This document shows, piece after piece, positions 1-11,083 of a stretch of DNA of 64,000 bases. The position numbers and the translations under genes are program-made. Each line of letters opens with the position of its first letter. Position 1 is the stretch's first letter. The stretch comes from Isochrysis galbana. Taxonomy: Eukaryota; Haptophyta; Isochrysidales; Isochrysidaceae. The notes under the pieces were generated by a model. The model did not search any database. It worked only from the letters and a program-made list of their open reading frames with translations, and was not told the DNA's origin. Where the stretch lies: contig CM030934.1 in the NCBI GenBank assembly GCA_018136815.1, forward strand, positions 1,210,979-1,274,978, read 5' to 3'.

Positions 1-11
1 AGAGCTGTACC

Positions 12-398
12 ATGCAGGCAATTGTGAGCGGTGTGGTGGGCGGTGGTGCAGGTATGGTCCTCGGCGTGGTGCTCACGCCTTTCAACTCGACTCTCCAGGC
101 GGAGACGGAGCATCTGGAGCTGCGCGAGCAGATGAGAAGGGGTGTTCGAGAGATGGGTGTGCAATCTCGCTCGTGGGGTAAGAGCCTGCTCGTTATTGGC
201 GCCGTTTTCTCGGCCTCGGAGTGCTTTGTGGAGAAGTCGCGTGGCAGGACTGACAGGTGGAACTCAATACTAGGCGGTTGCCTCACTGGCGGAGTGCTTG
301 CAGCTAATGCTGGGCCGCAAGCTATGGGAATTGGGTGTGTTGGATTCGCTGCATTTTCTGCCGCCATCGACGCTCTTGGCTTCGGCCACTTTGATTGA
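12..398 (+). CDS. TIM22: Tim17/Tim22/Tim23-family inner-membrane import channel, Tim22-like (5' partial)
   Basis: The 128-residue reading frame has the Gly-rich membrane helices of the Tim17/22/23 family: a first glycine-rich helix (GVVGGGAGMVLGVVL), a charged loop, then a helix containing FSASECFVEK, the loop SRGRTDRWNS and a final ILGGCLTGGVLAANAGPQA helix. The FSxxEC and R-x-K/R-x-D-x-WN pattern with the closing GG-x-x-G helix is family-typical and closest to Tim22, which inserts carrier proteins into the mitochondrial inner membrane. The frame is open to the window edge upstream of the ATG at 12, and Tim22 proteins usually have a longer N-terminus, so an upstream exon or start probably lies outside. 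Tim22 versus Tim17/23 is inferred from a few motifs, not from an alignment. Confidence 0.72.
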   Translation: MQAIVSGVVGGGAGMVLGVVLTPFNSTLQAETEHLELREQMRRGVREMGVQSRSWGKSLLVIGAVFSASECFVEKSRGRTDRWNSILGGCLTGGVLAANAGPQAMGIGCVGFAAFSAAIDALGFGHFD

Positions 399-1636
399 TC
401 TCAAATGCTCGCCAAAAATCTTACATACTTTCACTAGCTTTCAGATGCTGGTGGCATTGAGACCCAAGGAACGAGGCTAAGGCTTGAAAGTTTCTCAAAG
501 TGGCCATCTACCCTCCTACAATTTAGCCTGTTTGTGATCGCGTCGGTGGTTCAATGCGTCTGCAGTGGCCGACTTTCGGGCACGTCGATGCATCGGGAAG
601 GTAAACGCGAGAGTCATGCAAAGTAATGGTGCGTATGCATGCCAACACCTTGCCCTCATTGTTGCCCCTGATGCGGGCGCCCCTAATTTGCTGTCTTTTG
701 CCGTTCAATGTCGATTTGTTAAATAGCCGCCTTTGCAATGGTGTGGGCTATTGGTTGAGCTGTGTTTCGTCGGTACGAGGAGTGAGATACGGGGGGAGCC
801 CCCGACTTGTATTTTACGATGTACCAATACCGGAGAGGGCTTGTTCGCCCCTCTTTCCCTACTCCCTACGGATCGATCTAATCAACGATAAATAATGTAG
901 TGCGCGTCGGGGACCGTCCCAGGCGCAGGTGGGAGCCCGTGACCGTGAGAGCTACGAGCGGACCCGCCAAGCGGGCGCGGGCTTGCCCAATGCCATTCGA
1001 CGCGCCGACACGGACACGGCCAACACCCGCACCCCACACCCAAGGCGCTGCGCGCCGCGGCGAGAATTTAAGAAGTTGTTTAATTTCTTTTTTCTCGGCT
1101 GCTCGCGCGGGAGCTACGCGCACCATCTCATCCCGATCCCTTTTTGCCTTTGCGCGCCGGCGCCCTAGAGCGAGAGCATCCCAACGCTCTAAAAAATATG
1201 CGAGAGCGACCCGAGCTTCCATGGCATGATAGCCGCATAAATTCGCACGCCATAGCGTGCCTGTCTGTTGCAGCCGTTTGTGTTCATGTTCTCATGGTCT
1301 GAGGAAGCACCTCATGCTCAACGCAAATGCCTTACTGCTCAATTCATCCAGTCGTGACGGGCTGCCCGTTTGAATGAATACACTAGACTTGAGGACACGT
1401 ACCGGTACAATGCGCATTGTAGTCGTGGCGAAACGTCATAGCACGTTGCTGGCGTCGTCATGGTGTCTTTGCACAGTCAGGAATTGACATTTCAGGCGGA
1501 TGTGCGTACGCGCACGTTGTCTCTAAGCATGGGTGCTGATTGATTGTGGGGGATCCAATGAGGCCGCTTCGAAGCGGATCCCGGGGATGCCGTGTCAAGT
1601 TGCCGGCAATCGCTGTCATGGTTGCAAGACGCCTCC
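399..1636. other. Intergenic region, no supported gene
   Basis: This is the 3' flank of the Tim22-like gene and of the convergent WDR60-type gene. A GC-rich patch at about 900-1230 has short open frames on both strands but no recognisable protein, no splice-supported extension and no clear repeat. Nothing else is called. Confidence 0.5.
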
Positions 1637-4279
1637 TCAAAGGCTTTCAAGCAATTGGTGCAATCTGAAGGCCTCGTTGGGTTCGGGCTTGGCGACATCA
1701 TCCTGAAGTAGATGGAGCGTGACGTCACCGCCGCCTCCTGCGATCCCGACGTAGCACGCGACCTCGCCACGGCGAGCGCGGTTGCTCGCCCCCAAGGCGA
1801 TACGGACTCGGACCTGCACAAGGGGTTGATAACGTGAATTTCTTGCGAGACGGCAGGGAGAGCTTTGAAGAACAGAATCAGTGTGCGAGCGCCCAGCCAT
1901 TAAACATGGAAATGAGCCAGTGCTCCTGAGGAAAGATTTCTGCGCACGCACCTCTGATCCAGCGGTACCAAAGCCAGCACTCGCATGCGAGTACAAGGGG
2001 GCCTTATGCGTGGGAGCACGAGCGTCGTGCATCAAGTCAAACACGTGGAGGGTTGCGTCACCGTCAAGAAGGAAGAAAACACATGGGCGTGTGGGAGACC
2101 AAGCGAGCTGAGCCGCAGGGGCAAATGACGGCGGTTCAAGGACAAGTAGAGGGCGTGGCTCGGAGATGTCATAGAGCGAGACCTACAAGGAGCATGGAAC
2201 AAGCCGTTTGAGAGGGACTCGAAGCTGGAGTTTGGTATGCGGGCCAAACGGTGCATACGGACTTGCCGCCGCGTCGGGTCTCGTGCAATGCAGAGGGTCG
2301 TAAGCAAGTTGTCATGTAAACGCACCGATGCATCCGCCCGGCCTGCAAGGAAGATGTCATGCTGCGTCGGCGAAAATGCGAGACAGGTGATAGCCGCACT
2401 CGTGCTTGTACTAGGTGGCGTGAACTCGGAAGGCTGAGGCGCACCATTGGCGTACCTGAAGTCAGAATGAGGGAGGAGATTTAAGATAGAATAGCGTCAT
2501 TGGCGTCTAGGCGAAACGAACAGCGGCCTAGGTATGACGCTCAACAGTACAGCAGGCCATCCACGAATGCCACATTCAAGATAGTGTGCACGCATCGCCG
2601 TCATAATGACACAAGTGAAATTCGTGCCAAAGCTGGCGGAAATGGCTCACCTAGACACCTGCCGTAGCTGTCCATCGTCCATTCCCACAAGAAATTTGGA
2701 CGGGTCCGATGGCAACGGCGCAAAGCAGAGGGTACGTGCCAATAGCATGTCATCCAATGCAATTCCGCCTCGCTTTTGTTTGAAGCCTCGGGGTGGAATG
2801 CACGTTTGAATGACGGAGGTTTGTACCAGACGAAGCTTGCCCCCGACAACCTGGCCGTAGGCGAAACCGTCAGCTGCAGCTTCGCCGTTTTCAAGTGACA
2901 ACAGCGAGAGGTCGCCCTCGAGGAGCTGCCAAACGATGAGCTTGCCTGATGCATCCATTGAGGAGAGCACCAAATCGGTAGTCTCAGCCCCGGGGATCGG
3001 CTCGGTGACTTCGAGTGCAACAACTGGAGCCTCATGGCCGTGGGAAAGCGATCCGCCATCCGAACAGAATGTGGGAGATCGAAGAGCCATACGCTCGCCC
3101 CCCACCATGACCGACTCATGCCGCGAACCGGCTTCGCGCAGATCCCACATCTGAATGGATCCATCCGCTGAGCCGGCGAATGCCACACGACAAGGTGTAC
3201 TCGTGATAGCACAACGAGTAGGCAGACCGAGCGCACGCAGCAGTTGCCATGGGCTGGTCGGCTGGTGGACAATCCAGACCGCCAGAAGTCCACCACCTGA
3301 ACAGGCCCGGCGCATCGCGACGTCTTCTCGCTTCTTCCCCTTCGGCAGTTCACCATCATGCAAACCATATGCAACGAGGGTGGACCCGCCATCTGCAGTG
3401 AAAGCGACGTCGACAGGAGGACGGGCATCAAAGGGTTTGGGAAGTGCGAAGACGGCCGAGCGGGTGGCAATTGGTAGCTCGGACTTGGGTCCAAAGCCGC
3501 CTGTGCCCCCAGCGCTCAGAAGCGCATTCTCGGCACAGAGCGCCTCAATCACAGCCGAAGCAGAGATGAGGAAGCGGTTCAAGCGCGCCGTGTTGGCGCT
3601 GAGAGCGGCTGCCGTGCGCGCTGATTCGGAGACGTCTGTGAGCGCACGTTTATTCTGTGTGCTCAGATCATCCGGGGCTTGGCACGCCTGTTCGTCGTTG
3701 TCAACATCTTCGGTCTGTGTCGCTGCCTCCATGTCATCATCATGCGTTTGCACCCGTTTGGAGCGCAACTTCATCTCCCGCCGCAGCAGCTCATATGGTG
3801 TCTGAGGTGCCGATTCATACAGTGTGAAACTAACCGGCTCAAGTTGCACCGCCTCGAGCAGCGCAGCCCTACGCACCGCGCGAAGCTTCTGCAGGCTACG
3901 CTCAGCATTGGTTGTGGGAGCGATGAAGTGCTTTTTCACTGGGGCCACATCAACCGTGCCGACGACTTTCACTGGCGCTCGCTTTGGCTGAAGCACCCGG
4001 CGCTCAGGCGGTCGATTACTGGTGGGCGAGCTGTCCGTCTCAATCTGGCTCGCGTCCATCGGCGGTGGAGCAGGCTGCGGGGGCGGCGGAAGCAGAGAGT
4101 TCTCTTCCTCCTCCTCCTCCTCGTCGAATTCTGCAGAGCAAGCACAGGGAAGGGCGCGCGGCAGGGGTGGAGCGGTTGCGGGGGACAAATAGTAGGCGAA
4201 GACGGATACGTGGGGAATCGCTGGGCTGCTCACCATCCTCATAGTCCTCGAAGTCCTCATCATCGTACTCATCCGCCAT
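1637..4279 (-). CDS. DYNC2I1: Dynein-2 (IFT) intermediate chain, WDR60/DYNC2I1-like WD40 protein, five exons
   Basis: I read join 1637-1813, 1952-2182, 2326-2455, 2651-4130, 4234-4279 on the minus strand, giving 687 residues. All four introns (103, 195, 143 and 138 bp) are GT-AG, and frame is kept at each junction. The N-terminus is very acidic and aromatic (MADEYDDEDFEDYED), as at the start of WDR60. A long disordered and helical part follows, then WD40 repeats, among them SADGSIQMWDLRE, DASGKLIVWQL, FSPTQHDIFLAG and a segment ending DGDATLHVFDL. WDR60 is an intermediate chain of cytoplasmic dynein-2, which drives retrograde intraflagellar transport, so the organism likely builds flagella. 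Splicing restores the typical order of C-terminal propeller strands, which supports the exon model. Human WDR60 is longer (about 1066 residues), mostly in the disordered N-terminal part. Confidence 0.85.
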
Positions 4280-4514
4280 GGCGAGGGGGAGGTAGAGAGA
4301 GAGAGGAGAGGAGTGAGGGAAAGAGAGAGTGACAGAGACTAGAGAGACGACGGAAAACAGACGAGAGAATTAGGAAAGAAGGAGAGAGCGAGGAAAGAGG
4401 AGAGAGAATCCGCGGGAGACGAGCGAGCCCCGCCATCCTCTCTGCCTCTCTCTTCTCGTAGAATAAACGTGTTCACTCCTCCTTCCTCTCTGTTTTCGTT
4501 CTCGTCGATCTTTG

Positions 4515-5064
<550 letters not shown>

Positions 5065-5542
5065 CTCTCGTCGTTCGTTCGCACGTTCGTTCACCCAGGG
5101 GTTGAGACTGCTGGAGGATAGGGTAGAGCAGCTGATGTATGAGTCCATGAATACAATACTACTAGTACAAATAACTTATTGGCATTGTAGTACTAGAGGT
5201 CTTTTGCGGGGTTTTAGGAAGGTTGAAATTGAACGGGCTTGAAATAGTTCTGCGGAGGGCTCTTGCAACTGCTCCACAAAATGTAAACTCGCTTCTTGGT
5301 TCCAACAAGTGGTTGAAAGAGAGCGCGCGCACAGTTGGGGGCAGAGGAGGCTGGGGCTGGGCCCTGGCCTCCCCTGCCTCTCCCTCGCTGACGCTCCAGA
5401 GCCTCTGGGGCCCCCACGTTGCACCTCTGCCTCTCGACCAAGGGGGGGAGGGGGGGTTGGAGCAATGGGCTGGCCACGACAGGCCAGGATGGGCGAATGG
5501 GGCGAGTCTGTGGGGAAGGAAGTGGGTCAGTAGGGCAGTCTC

Positions 5543-6370
5543 CTCAGGGCGTATGGGTTCACGTTGACACGCCCTCGAGGGCCCATTACAGTAGCTTGGG
5601 CAAGGTGTTAACCCATCTGGCCTCTTACAAGTGTTGACGCAGGGCACAACAAGTGTTGACACGGTGTTGACGCACTTCCACTCTTCACTGTTGCGGTTGC
5701 TGGTTGCTGATCTGCTTGCTTTAGCGGGCAGCGCGGCAGCACGCGCGAGGGAATGCGCGGTCAAATGACAAAATGCCTATCGCCTATCGGGACACGCGCG
5801 GCCCCGCGCAGGTGGAACGCGCAGGCGACGCGCAGCGCGCAACGTGAGCGTCGGCCGGTCGGTCGCGCGCAGCGAGTGCGGCGAGCAGCCGGTCCACGGC
5901 CGCGAAGGCGGCGGCGGGCACGCCGGCGCACCTCCGACCGCCGCCGCTGCCTCCCCACGCAGTAGGCGGCCCACGCGTGCACAATGAGTAGCACGGTCCC
6001 GTCGTGCGTGGGCGCGCCGGCGCGCCGCCCGTGTAGCGGCAGCAGCGCAGCGCGCAGCAGCAGCAAGTGCAGCCGCGCAAGCTCCAAGTTGGCCATGGTG
6101 CCCGTGCCGAAGAGCAACTCCCCACTTGCCACTTGGCCATGCAGCTCCTCGTGCGCGCGCACGCGCGGCACGTAGCATTCAGTGGGTGCGTGAGTGCGTG
6201 GGTGCGTGGGTGCATAGTAGTACACAGCACCGGCGGCAGTGTGGTGTTAACCCGCTGCTGGTACCAACACTTGCAGATTGAGGTGTTAACGCATGTGCCA
6301 CACCTAGCCAATGGAGGTGTTAACGCAAAGTGGGTCAACATCGGGTTAACGTGAACCCATACACCCTGAG
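5543..6370. mobile_element. 828-bp non-autonomous DNA transposon with TIRs, nested in repeat R
   Basis: The ends are inverted: the left begins CTCAGGGCGTATGGGTTCAC and the right is the complement of CTCAGGGTGTATGGGTTCAC. The element is flanked by TCTC on both sides (5539-5542 and 6371-6374), a likely 4-bp target duplication. Subterminal regions carry repeated GTGTTAAC and GTGTTGAC motifs on both sides (about 5607-5670 and 6241-6350), a layout like transposase-binding arrays. No transposase frame is visible. The interior is GC-rich with no supportable gene. Confidence 0.8.
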
Positions 6371-6471
6371 TCTCCTCCTGGCAAGCCATCAGGCATGCCA
6401 GGAGGATGGGTGGTTCCTCCCCCATGGCAGGGGAGGAGTGGAGGGAGGGGGGGGCTCGTGCCCCCCCATGG

Positions 6472-6497
6472 GTCAACCAAGTATAAACTTAGTTGAC
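6472..6497 (-). other. Palindromic core site P1 at the end of repeat R
   Basis: Ten-base inverted arms (GTCAACCAAG and CTTAGTTGAC, one mismatch) flank the core TATAAA. Read on the minus strand the core is TTTATA and is followed by CCATGGGGGG. It is a member of the palindrome family described in the findings. Confidence 0.75.
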
Positions 6498-7007
6498 CTG
6501 GCTCTATGCTCTATGTACACCGGCTCAGCCGTTGGTACCACTCCATATGTGGGGAGCCAAGAAACCCTGCCGCCTTGCGCGGGGGGGGAAAACGCTGCGT
6601 GCAACAAAGCGCTAATCGCATTCAGAAGACTTGAGGCTTGCAGAGAGATGGCCCCGCGCCACAATAATGACGGCCCTCGACCCATTCGACGCGGTGTGCG
6701 CGCACATCATTTGCACCTCATACGGCTTGGTGAGCGACATTGGTCTTAATGACGGTAGCAGTAGGAACTCATTTGCAAAGAGACTCAAGAGAATATTGAG
6801 GAGAAATACCACTCATTGCAGAAGATAGGAAGCAAATGTGGCATGAGAGGTCGCAATCAACAGAGGATGCCGCTTGCGACAAAATTCAGGAAGCCAATGC
6901 GGGGTTAGGGGGCACGTCAATCATGCTCGATTGCACATCGCCACCACATGTTCCATAGTTGCGCCTTGTTCCTCGCTTAGTTCTTTTGTGTTTGCATCTT
7001 GAATTAC
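6498..7007. other. Intergenic, no gene recognised
   Basis: There are short open frames only, with no motif, RNA gene or repeat that I can support. It contains the downstream flank of the oxygenase gene. Confidence 0.5.
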
Positions 7008-8257
7008 TTATGAGGCTGCGACACGTGGTCGTTGACTGCCGTAATGCGCCTCATATAACTTATCCAGCAAATAGTCTTTTCCACTTATTGGCGGGTACTT
7101 GGGCTTCTCGCCAGGCAAAAGCATGACTGGGTGAGCCTCCACCTACGGTGAAGAATGGGGGCATCAGTGCAAATGCGAAGGATACATGATATGCTTGCTT
7201 GCAAGGCCGAGCCATGTTGGAAACCTGATCCGTGGTGAGTCCAATATGTGCGCATGAAGCAGGTGGCTCGTGTAAGCTGGCCGATGCCACAATGGACCGA
7301 GTTCGCCACAACATCAACAAGTGCGAGTAGGAGAACGGTGAGTAGCCATTCAAGCACACTTACCATGGCATCCTCATCAGGATCAACAAAGAAGGCAATT
7401 GAGTAACGATGCCGGGATGCGGCTCCTTCCGTCGGCACGACTACGCGGTGAGCCGTCGCCTGGTAGTTGTCGTTTGTCCAGCGCGCCGTGAGGGCGCCCG
7501 TGTTGATGATGCAACACAGGTCATCGCAGGGCACCTTAGCTGGCACCCACCCTGCGTCTGTACAGGCATCAGCATCTGATACAGTGGAACCCTGAATTTT
7601 CTTCACTTGCAAGCCCTCCTCCCCGCCGAGGACAAACAGGAACGTGAACAATCCGAAGTCGGTGTGCGCACCGCATCTTACGGGTGGATCGCCACCAGCC
7701 CAATCGCATGGCGGATAGTGAAGAAAGCGGAGCGTGACCTGATCCCATTTGGAGAGCGTCCTTGAGAAGAATTTTGTATCTCCCAGGCCGAGGGCGTCGG
7801 CGGCACATTCGCATGTACCGGTTGCCACCGCCTCGAGCGCGTTCCAGAGAGTCTCGGCGGCTTCCTTGAATCCTGGAGGGCAGCCGCTGTAGTCGTTGTG
7901 GTGCACGCCAGGCTTCCGGATGTTGAAGGCCTCCTTCCGGTCTGGGCCTCGCGCGCGGTCGAGGGCCTCGACAGAAAGGGGGCTATATCCACAGTTGGTC
8001 TCGGCAGTGAGCCTACGCATCTGTTTGAGCTTGTGCTCCTCGGGCTGATCGAAGAGGAGCTTAGCCGCAGCGAAGGCCTTGTTCACCAGCTGCTCGTCCA
8101 CCCCGTTCATTGGCAGTCTGGCCGCCACGAAGCCTGAGCCGCTACGGCAGGCTGCGTCCATCTGACTCGCGGCGCTCGCTCGCGCATTCGGCTCGTTCCC
8201 ACCGTCAGTATAGGGCCTCAGATCGAGGATGGGCACTGCAGGCTGGGCGGACGACAT
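7008..8257 (-). CDS. 2-oxoglutarate/Fe(II)-dependent dioxygenase, isopenicillin-N-synthase-like, two exons
   Basis: Exons 7364-8257 and 7008-7142 are joined by a GTAAGT...TAG intron of 221 bp, giving 342 residues. The ATG at 8257 is chosen because the frame upstream is Arg/Glu low-complexity 5'UTR, while PAVPILDLRPY right after it is the usual N-terminal strand of this family. The Fe(II) ligands are H198 and D200 (HTD) and H270. R284 and S286 (RxS) are the 2-oxoglutarate-binding pair. Splicing adds the usual C-terminal KYPPI...YLLDKLYEAHY segment, which confirms the exon join. Members hydroxylate or desaturate small molecules; the substrate cannot be read from sequence. The protein is probably cytosolic, since no targeting peptide is seen. 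The length is normal for the family. Confidence 0.88.
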
Positions 8258-8636
8258 CGGGCTCTCTCTCGCTCTCTCGCTCTCTCGCTCTCTCCCGCGC
8301 GTGACCTTTCTCCTCTCCCCCTCCTCTTTCTCTCTCACTTATCTGCGCGTTTTCTCTGCTGGCCGACCAGCAGGCAGGGAGGAGGGCGAGAACGGAGGAG
8401 AGGGGGGTACAACACGTAGAAAGAAGTACGAGTACTCTGCTCTACTCTAGAGTAGAGGGTAGATTATTGTAAGCCAGTGATATTGAAAAAAAAAAGCTTA
8501 AAAAACTTACCGCTACTTGCACGGCTTGCGGCAGATTGCTTGTGCTACTCCTAACTACCCTCCTCATCCTACCACATCCCCTTCCCCCTCCTCCCGCTTC
8601 TCTCTTTGGAGAATCGGGGGAGGAGAGGCCGCGTGC
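8258..8636. other. 5' flank of the oxygenase gene
   Basis: CT-rich 5' leader sequence lies next to the start (8262-8340), followed by ordinary sequence. No gene is supported. Confidence 0.5.
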
Positions 8637-8817
8637 CTAGATGGGAAATACGTATTTACCGTATTTGGCCAGAGGCCAAATACATATGTATTTGGCTGTA
8701 TTTGAAGGGCGTCCGGGGTTGTAGGCCTCGAATGTATTTGAAATGTATTTGGCCGGAGGCCAAATACATATGTATTTGGCTGTATTTGTAGGCCCTAGCA
8801 CCGTATTTCCCATCTAG
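8637..8817. mobile_element. 181-bp MITE with perfect 16-bp TIRs and 10-bp target duplication
   Basis: The left end is CTAGATGGGAAATACG and the right end is its exact reverse complement (8802-8817). GGCCGCGTGC is repeated on both sides (8627-8636 and 8818-8827). The interior holds two near-identical copies of a segment built on the inverted pair TTTGGCC and GGCCAAA followed by TACATATGTA, so the whole element can fold on itself. No coding capacity is seen. Confidence 0.9.
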
Positions 8818-9331
8818 GGCCGCGTGCGCTGCTTCGACCAGGGGCCAGGGGCGTGAGATAATGGGGGTAAGAGTGGGTAGTGGTAGTGATGGTCCTATTT
8901 GAGATGTTTTCCGGCTCCTTCCGGGGCCGGCATCCGGTAGGATCCGTTGTCCGTGTTTTGTGGAATCAAGCTCGTGCTTGATCGTGGGGCAAGTCTCAGC
9001 GGGGCTAGGGCATGAGTGAAGAGAAGTCTTGAGTGAGAGAGGGGGGAAAAGGGAAAAGGGCGCGCTACATCGCGACGACGGTCAGTGGTGAACATGAACA
9101 TGTTCAGAGGTGAACATGTTCAGAGGTGAACATGTTCAGGTTGTGGGTCAACTTGTTGCTTGTTGAGTGTGGGTGTGTCGTCTCGTGGCTGTACCCACTG
9201 TGTCTCCCCGGACACCGCTGAAGGACACCGCTGAAGGACGCGGGGGGGGGGGGGCGCTGAGGGACGCTGGGAGACGCTGAGGGACGCTGGGGAACGCTGA
9301 GGGACGCGCTGGGGGGGTTGAGGGAAGAGAA
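8818..9331. repeat. Intergenic with short tandem repeats
   Basis: At 9088-9140 a 16-bp unit containing GAACATGTTC is repeated three times. At 9206-9310 a unit of roughly 13-20 bp (GACGCTGAGG-like) is repeated with G-runs. No gene is supported. Confidence 0.7.
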
Positions 9332-10071
9332 ACCTTTTAATAGTCTCACCGCACACGCGGCCGTGGACCCTCTACTTTCTACTCACGTAGGAAACTTTCT
9401 ACACCCCCACTTCCCCGGCCCTTCTCCCCCCGCCATAAGGCGACTCCCCCCGTGCACTACTAGGGGGATAGGGGTGAAGGGCTTAGATATGGTCCGGTGG
9501 CCCGCGCCCCCCCCCGGTGATCATTCCCCCCTTTCCTCCTGTGTCTCCGAGTGGGCGGCGGTCTCAGCCCCGACTTATCCTGTAAACGGGTGCGGGACTT
9601 ACCTATTTTCCGGTGAGCGGAGCTCTCGCTCCGCCCACCCCCTTCTCCGCGCTCTCTCTCCCCTCTCCTGCGGCACGCGCGATGGCGCGCCTGCGGCAGG
9701 CCTGCAGCTGCCTGCTGGCGACCCCTGGAGGCTCATGGAGGCCAGCTCTGGGGGCAGAGGAGGCTGGGACTGGGCCCTGGCACTGCCTCTCCCTCGCTGG
9801 CGCTCCTGAGCCTCTGGGGCCCCCAATCTGCACCTGTCTGCCTGTCGACCAGGGGGGAGGGGGGGTTGGAGCAATGGGCTGGCCACGAGGGGCCAGGATG
9901 GGCGAATGGGGCGAGCCTGTGGGGAAGGGAGTGGGTCAGTAGGGCAGTGGCCTCCTGGCAAGCCATCAGGCGTGCCAGGAGGATGGGTGGTTCCTCCCCC
10001 ATGGCAGGGGAGGAGTGGAGAGAGGGGGGGGCTCGTGCCCCCCCATGGGTCAACCAAGTATAAACTTAGTT
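9332..10071 (-). mobile_element. Composite non-autonomous element (repeats Q + R) with 17-bp flanking direct repeats
   Basis: The direct repeat GGGTTGAGGGAAGAGAA lies at 9315-9331 and again at 10072-10088, exactly outside the unit. The left part (to about 9580) is repeat Q, nearly identical to 33647-33881. The right part is repeat R, ending with the palindrome at 10049-10072. If the palindrome marks the 5' end, the unit reads on the minus strand. A Pro/Gly-rich frame starting near the palindrome (motif SPLLPCHGGG) is shared with other R copies; its status as protein is uncertain. Confidence 0.75.
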
Positions 10072-10072
10072 G
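10049..10072 (-). other. Palindromic core site P2
   Basis: CAACCAAG-TATAAA-CTTAGTTG. Read on the minus strand it runs into GACCCATGGGG. It forms the terminus of the 9332-10071 unit. Confidence 0.75.
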
Positions 10073-10549
10073 GGTTGAGGGAAGAGAAGACGGCGTCTCA
10101 ACGCGCGGACGCGGAAGAGAGCCGCCGTCTCGGCGCGCGGAGGGGGGGGAAGGAAATCTGCGGAGGGGGGGGAAGGGCCGCCGTCTCGGCGCGCGGAGGG
10201 GGGGGGACCGCGCGGAGGGGGGGGAATGGCGGAGGGGGGGGGGAACAGCGGAGGGGAAGGGGAGGAGTGGAGGGGGAACTGCAGAAGGGGCCCAGTTCTG
10301 TTACCTTCATTTCTTACCTTAAACGCGTGGACAATTACCGTAACGGTAAAAATAAAACTCAAATCTTCGAATTTCGAGACGAAAATCGGCGAACCAGGAT
10401 CTGAGCCCAGGGAGAATCCGAATTTGCACGCCTTGAGTGACCAAGACGAACATAGAAGACGATATATAACGACGAAGGCACGTACCCATGCCGAAATATT
10501 CATGCCAGGAGGCCTGAATACAGCAACATACCTGTTACCTGCTCACCGC

Positions 10550-11083
10550 TTGGCCCGGGCCAGAGTTTCGCGAAATGTTTTGCAAAATTTGGGTGGACAG
10601 ACGAAATCGAAATTTTTGACCGAAATTTGGGTGCAAGTGCGAGGCGCTGAAGAACGGCGCATAGCGCCGAAGCGAAATTTGGGCCCCGAACGAAGCGCCC
10701 TCCCCCCCCCGTCGCCTCCCCCCCGCATGCGCAGCATGCGCATGACGCCCTCTAAATAAAAATTAGTTACAACTGGGAATATCGGCGGCTTCACTGAGCC
10801 AATGGCCAATGCCAATGGCGACGAAGCACTTACTATTGATTGCGTCCGTATGAGTTGTATATAGTTAGTGTAGAGTATAGCACGTGTACGCAAATACTGT
10901 ATAATGTTAGTTAGGTGCGTATAAACGATGCGCGCGGAGCGCGCTAGCGCCATTATAACCGAGAGCAAAGCAAAACACCCCCGAAATTTAGGTGGAGCGG
11001 GCCCGAAACTTAGTGAAATGCGTGCGAAATTTCGCCGAAACGAAATTTGGGCGGGTCCGAAACGAAACTCTGGCCTGGGCCAA
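10550..11083. mobile_element. 534-bp hAT-like MITE with 8-bp target duplication
   Basis: The ends are TTGGCCCGGGCCAGAGTTTC and its reverse complement with one change. CTCACCGC is duplicated exactly outside both ends (10542-10549 and 11084-11091). An 8-bp duplication is characteristic of hAT-type insertion. The interior near both ends has many GAAATTTGGG-like direct repeats, similar to decayed sequence at 53130-53260. No transposase is present, so it is non-autonomous. Confidence 0.88.

Larger units (their letters stand above)
5335..6497 (+). repeat. Dispersed repeat 'R', copy 1, interrupted by a nested TIR element
   Basis: 5335-5542 and 6371-6497 together match a module seen at 9730-10072, 31056-31350, 58141-58216, 60593-61190 and 61740-62326. 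It ends in the palindrome at 6472-6497. The uninterrupted copy near 9935-9975 shows that the 828 bp between the two parts is an insertion. Confidence 0.8.

Noticed and set aside
900-1229. Overlapping Arg/Ala-rich frames on both strands
   Set aside because: GC-rich composition keeps all frames open; no start context, motif or splice evidence supports a gene.
6472-6497. Rho-independent-type terminator or tRNA-like element for the palindrome family
   Set aside because: No T-run follows, the loop is always a 6-bp AT core and no cloverleaf arms or anticodon stem are present.
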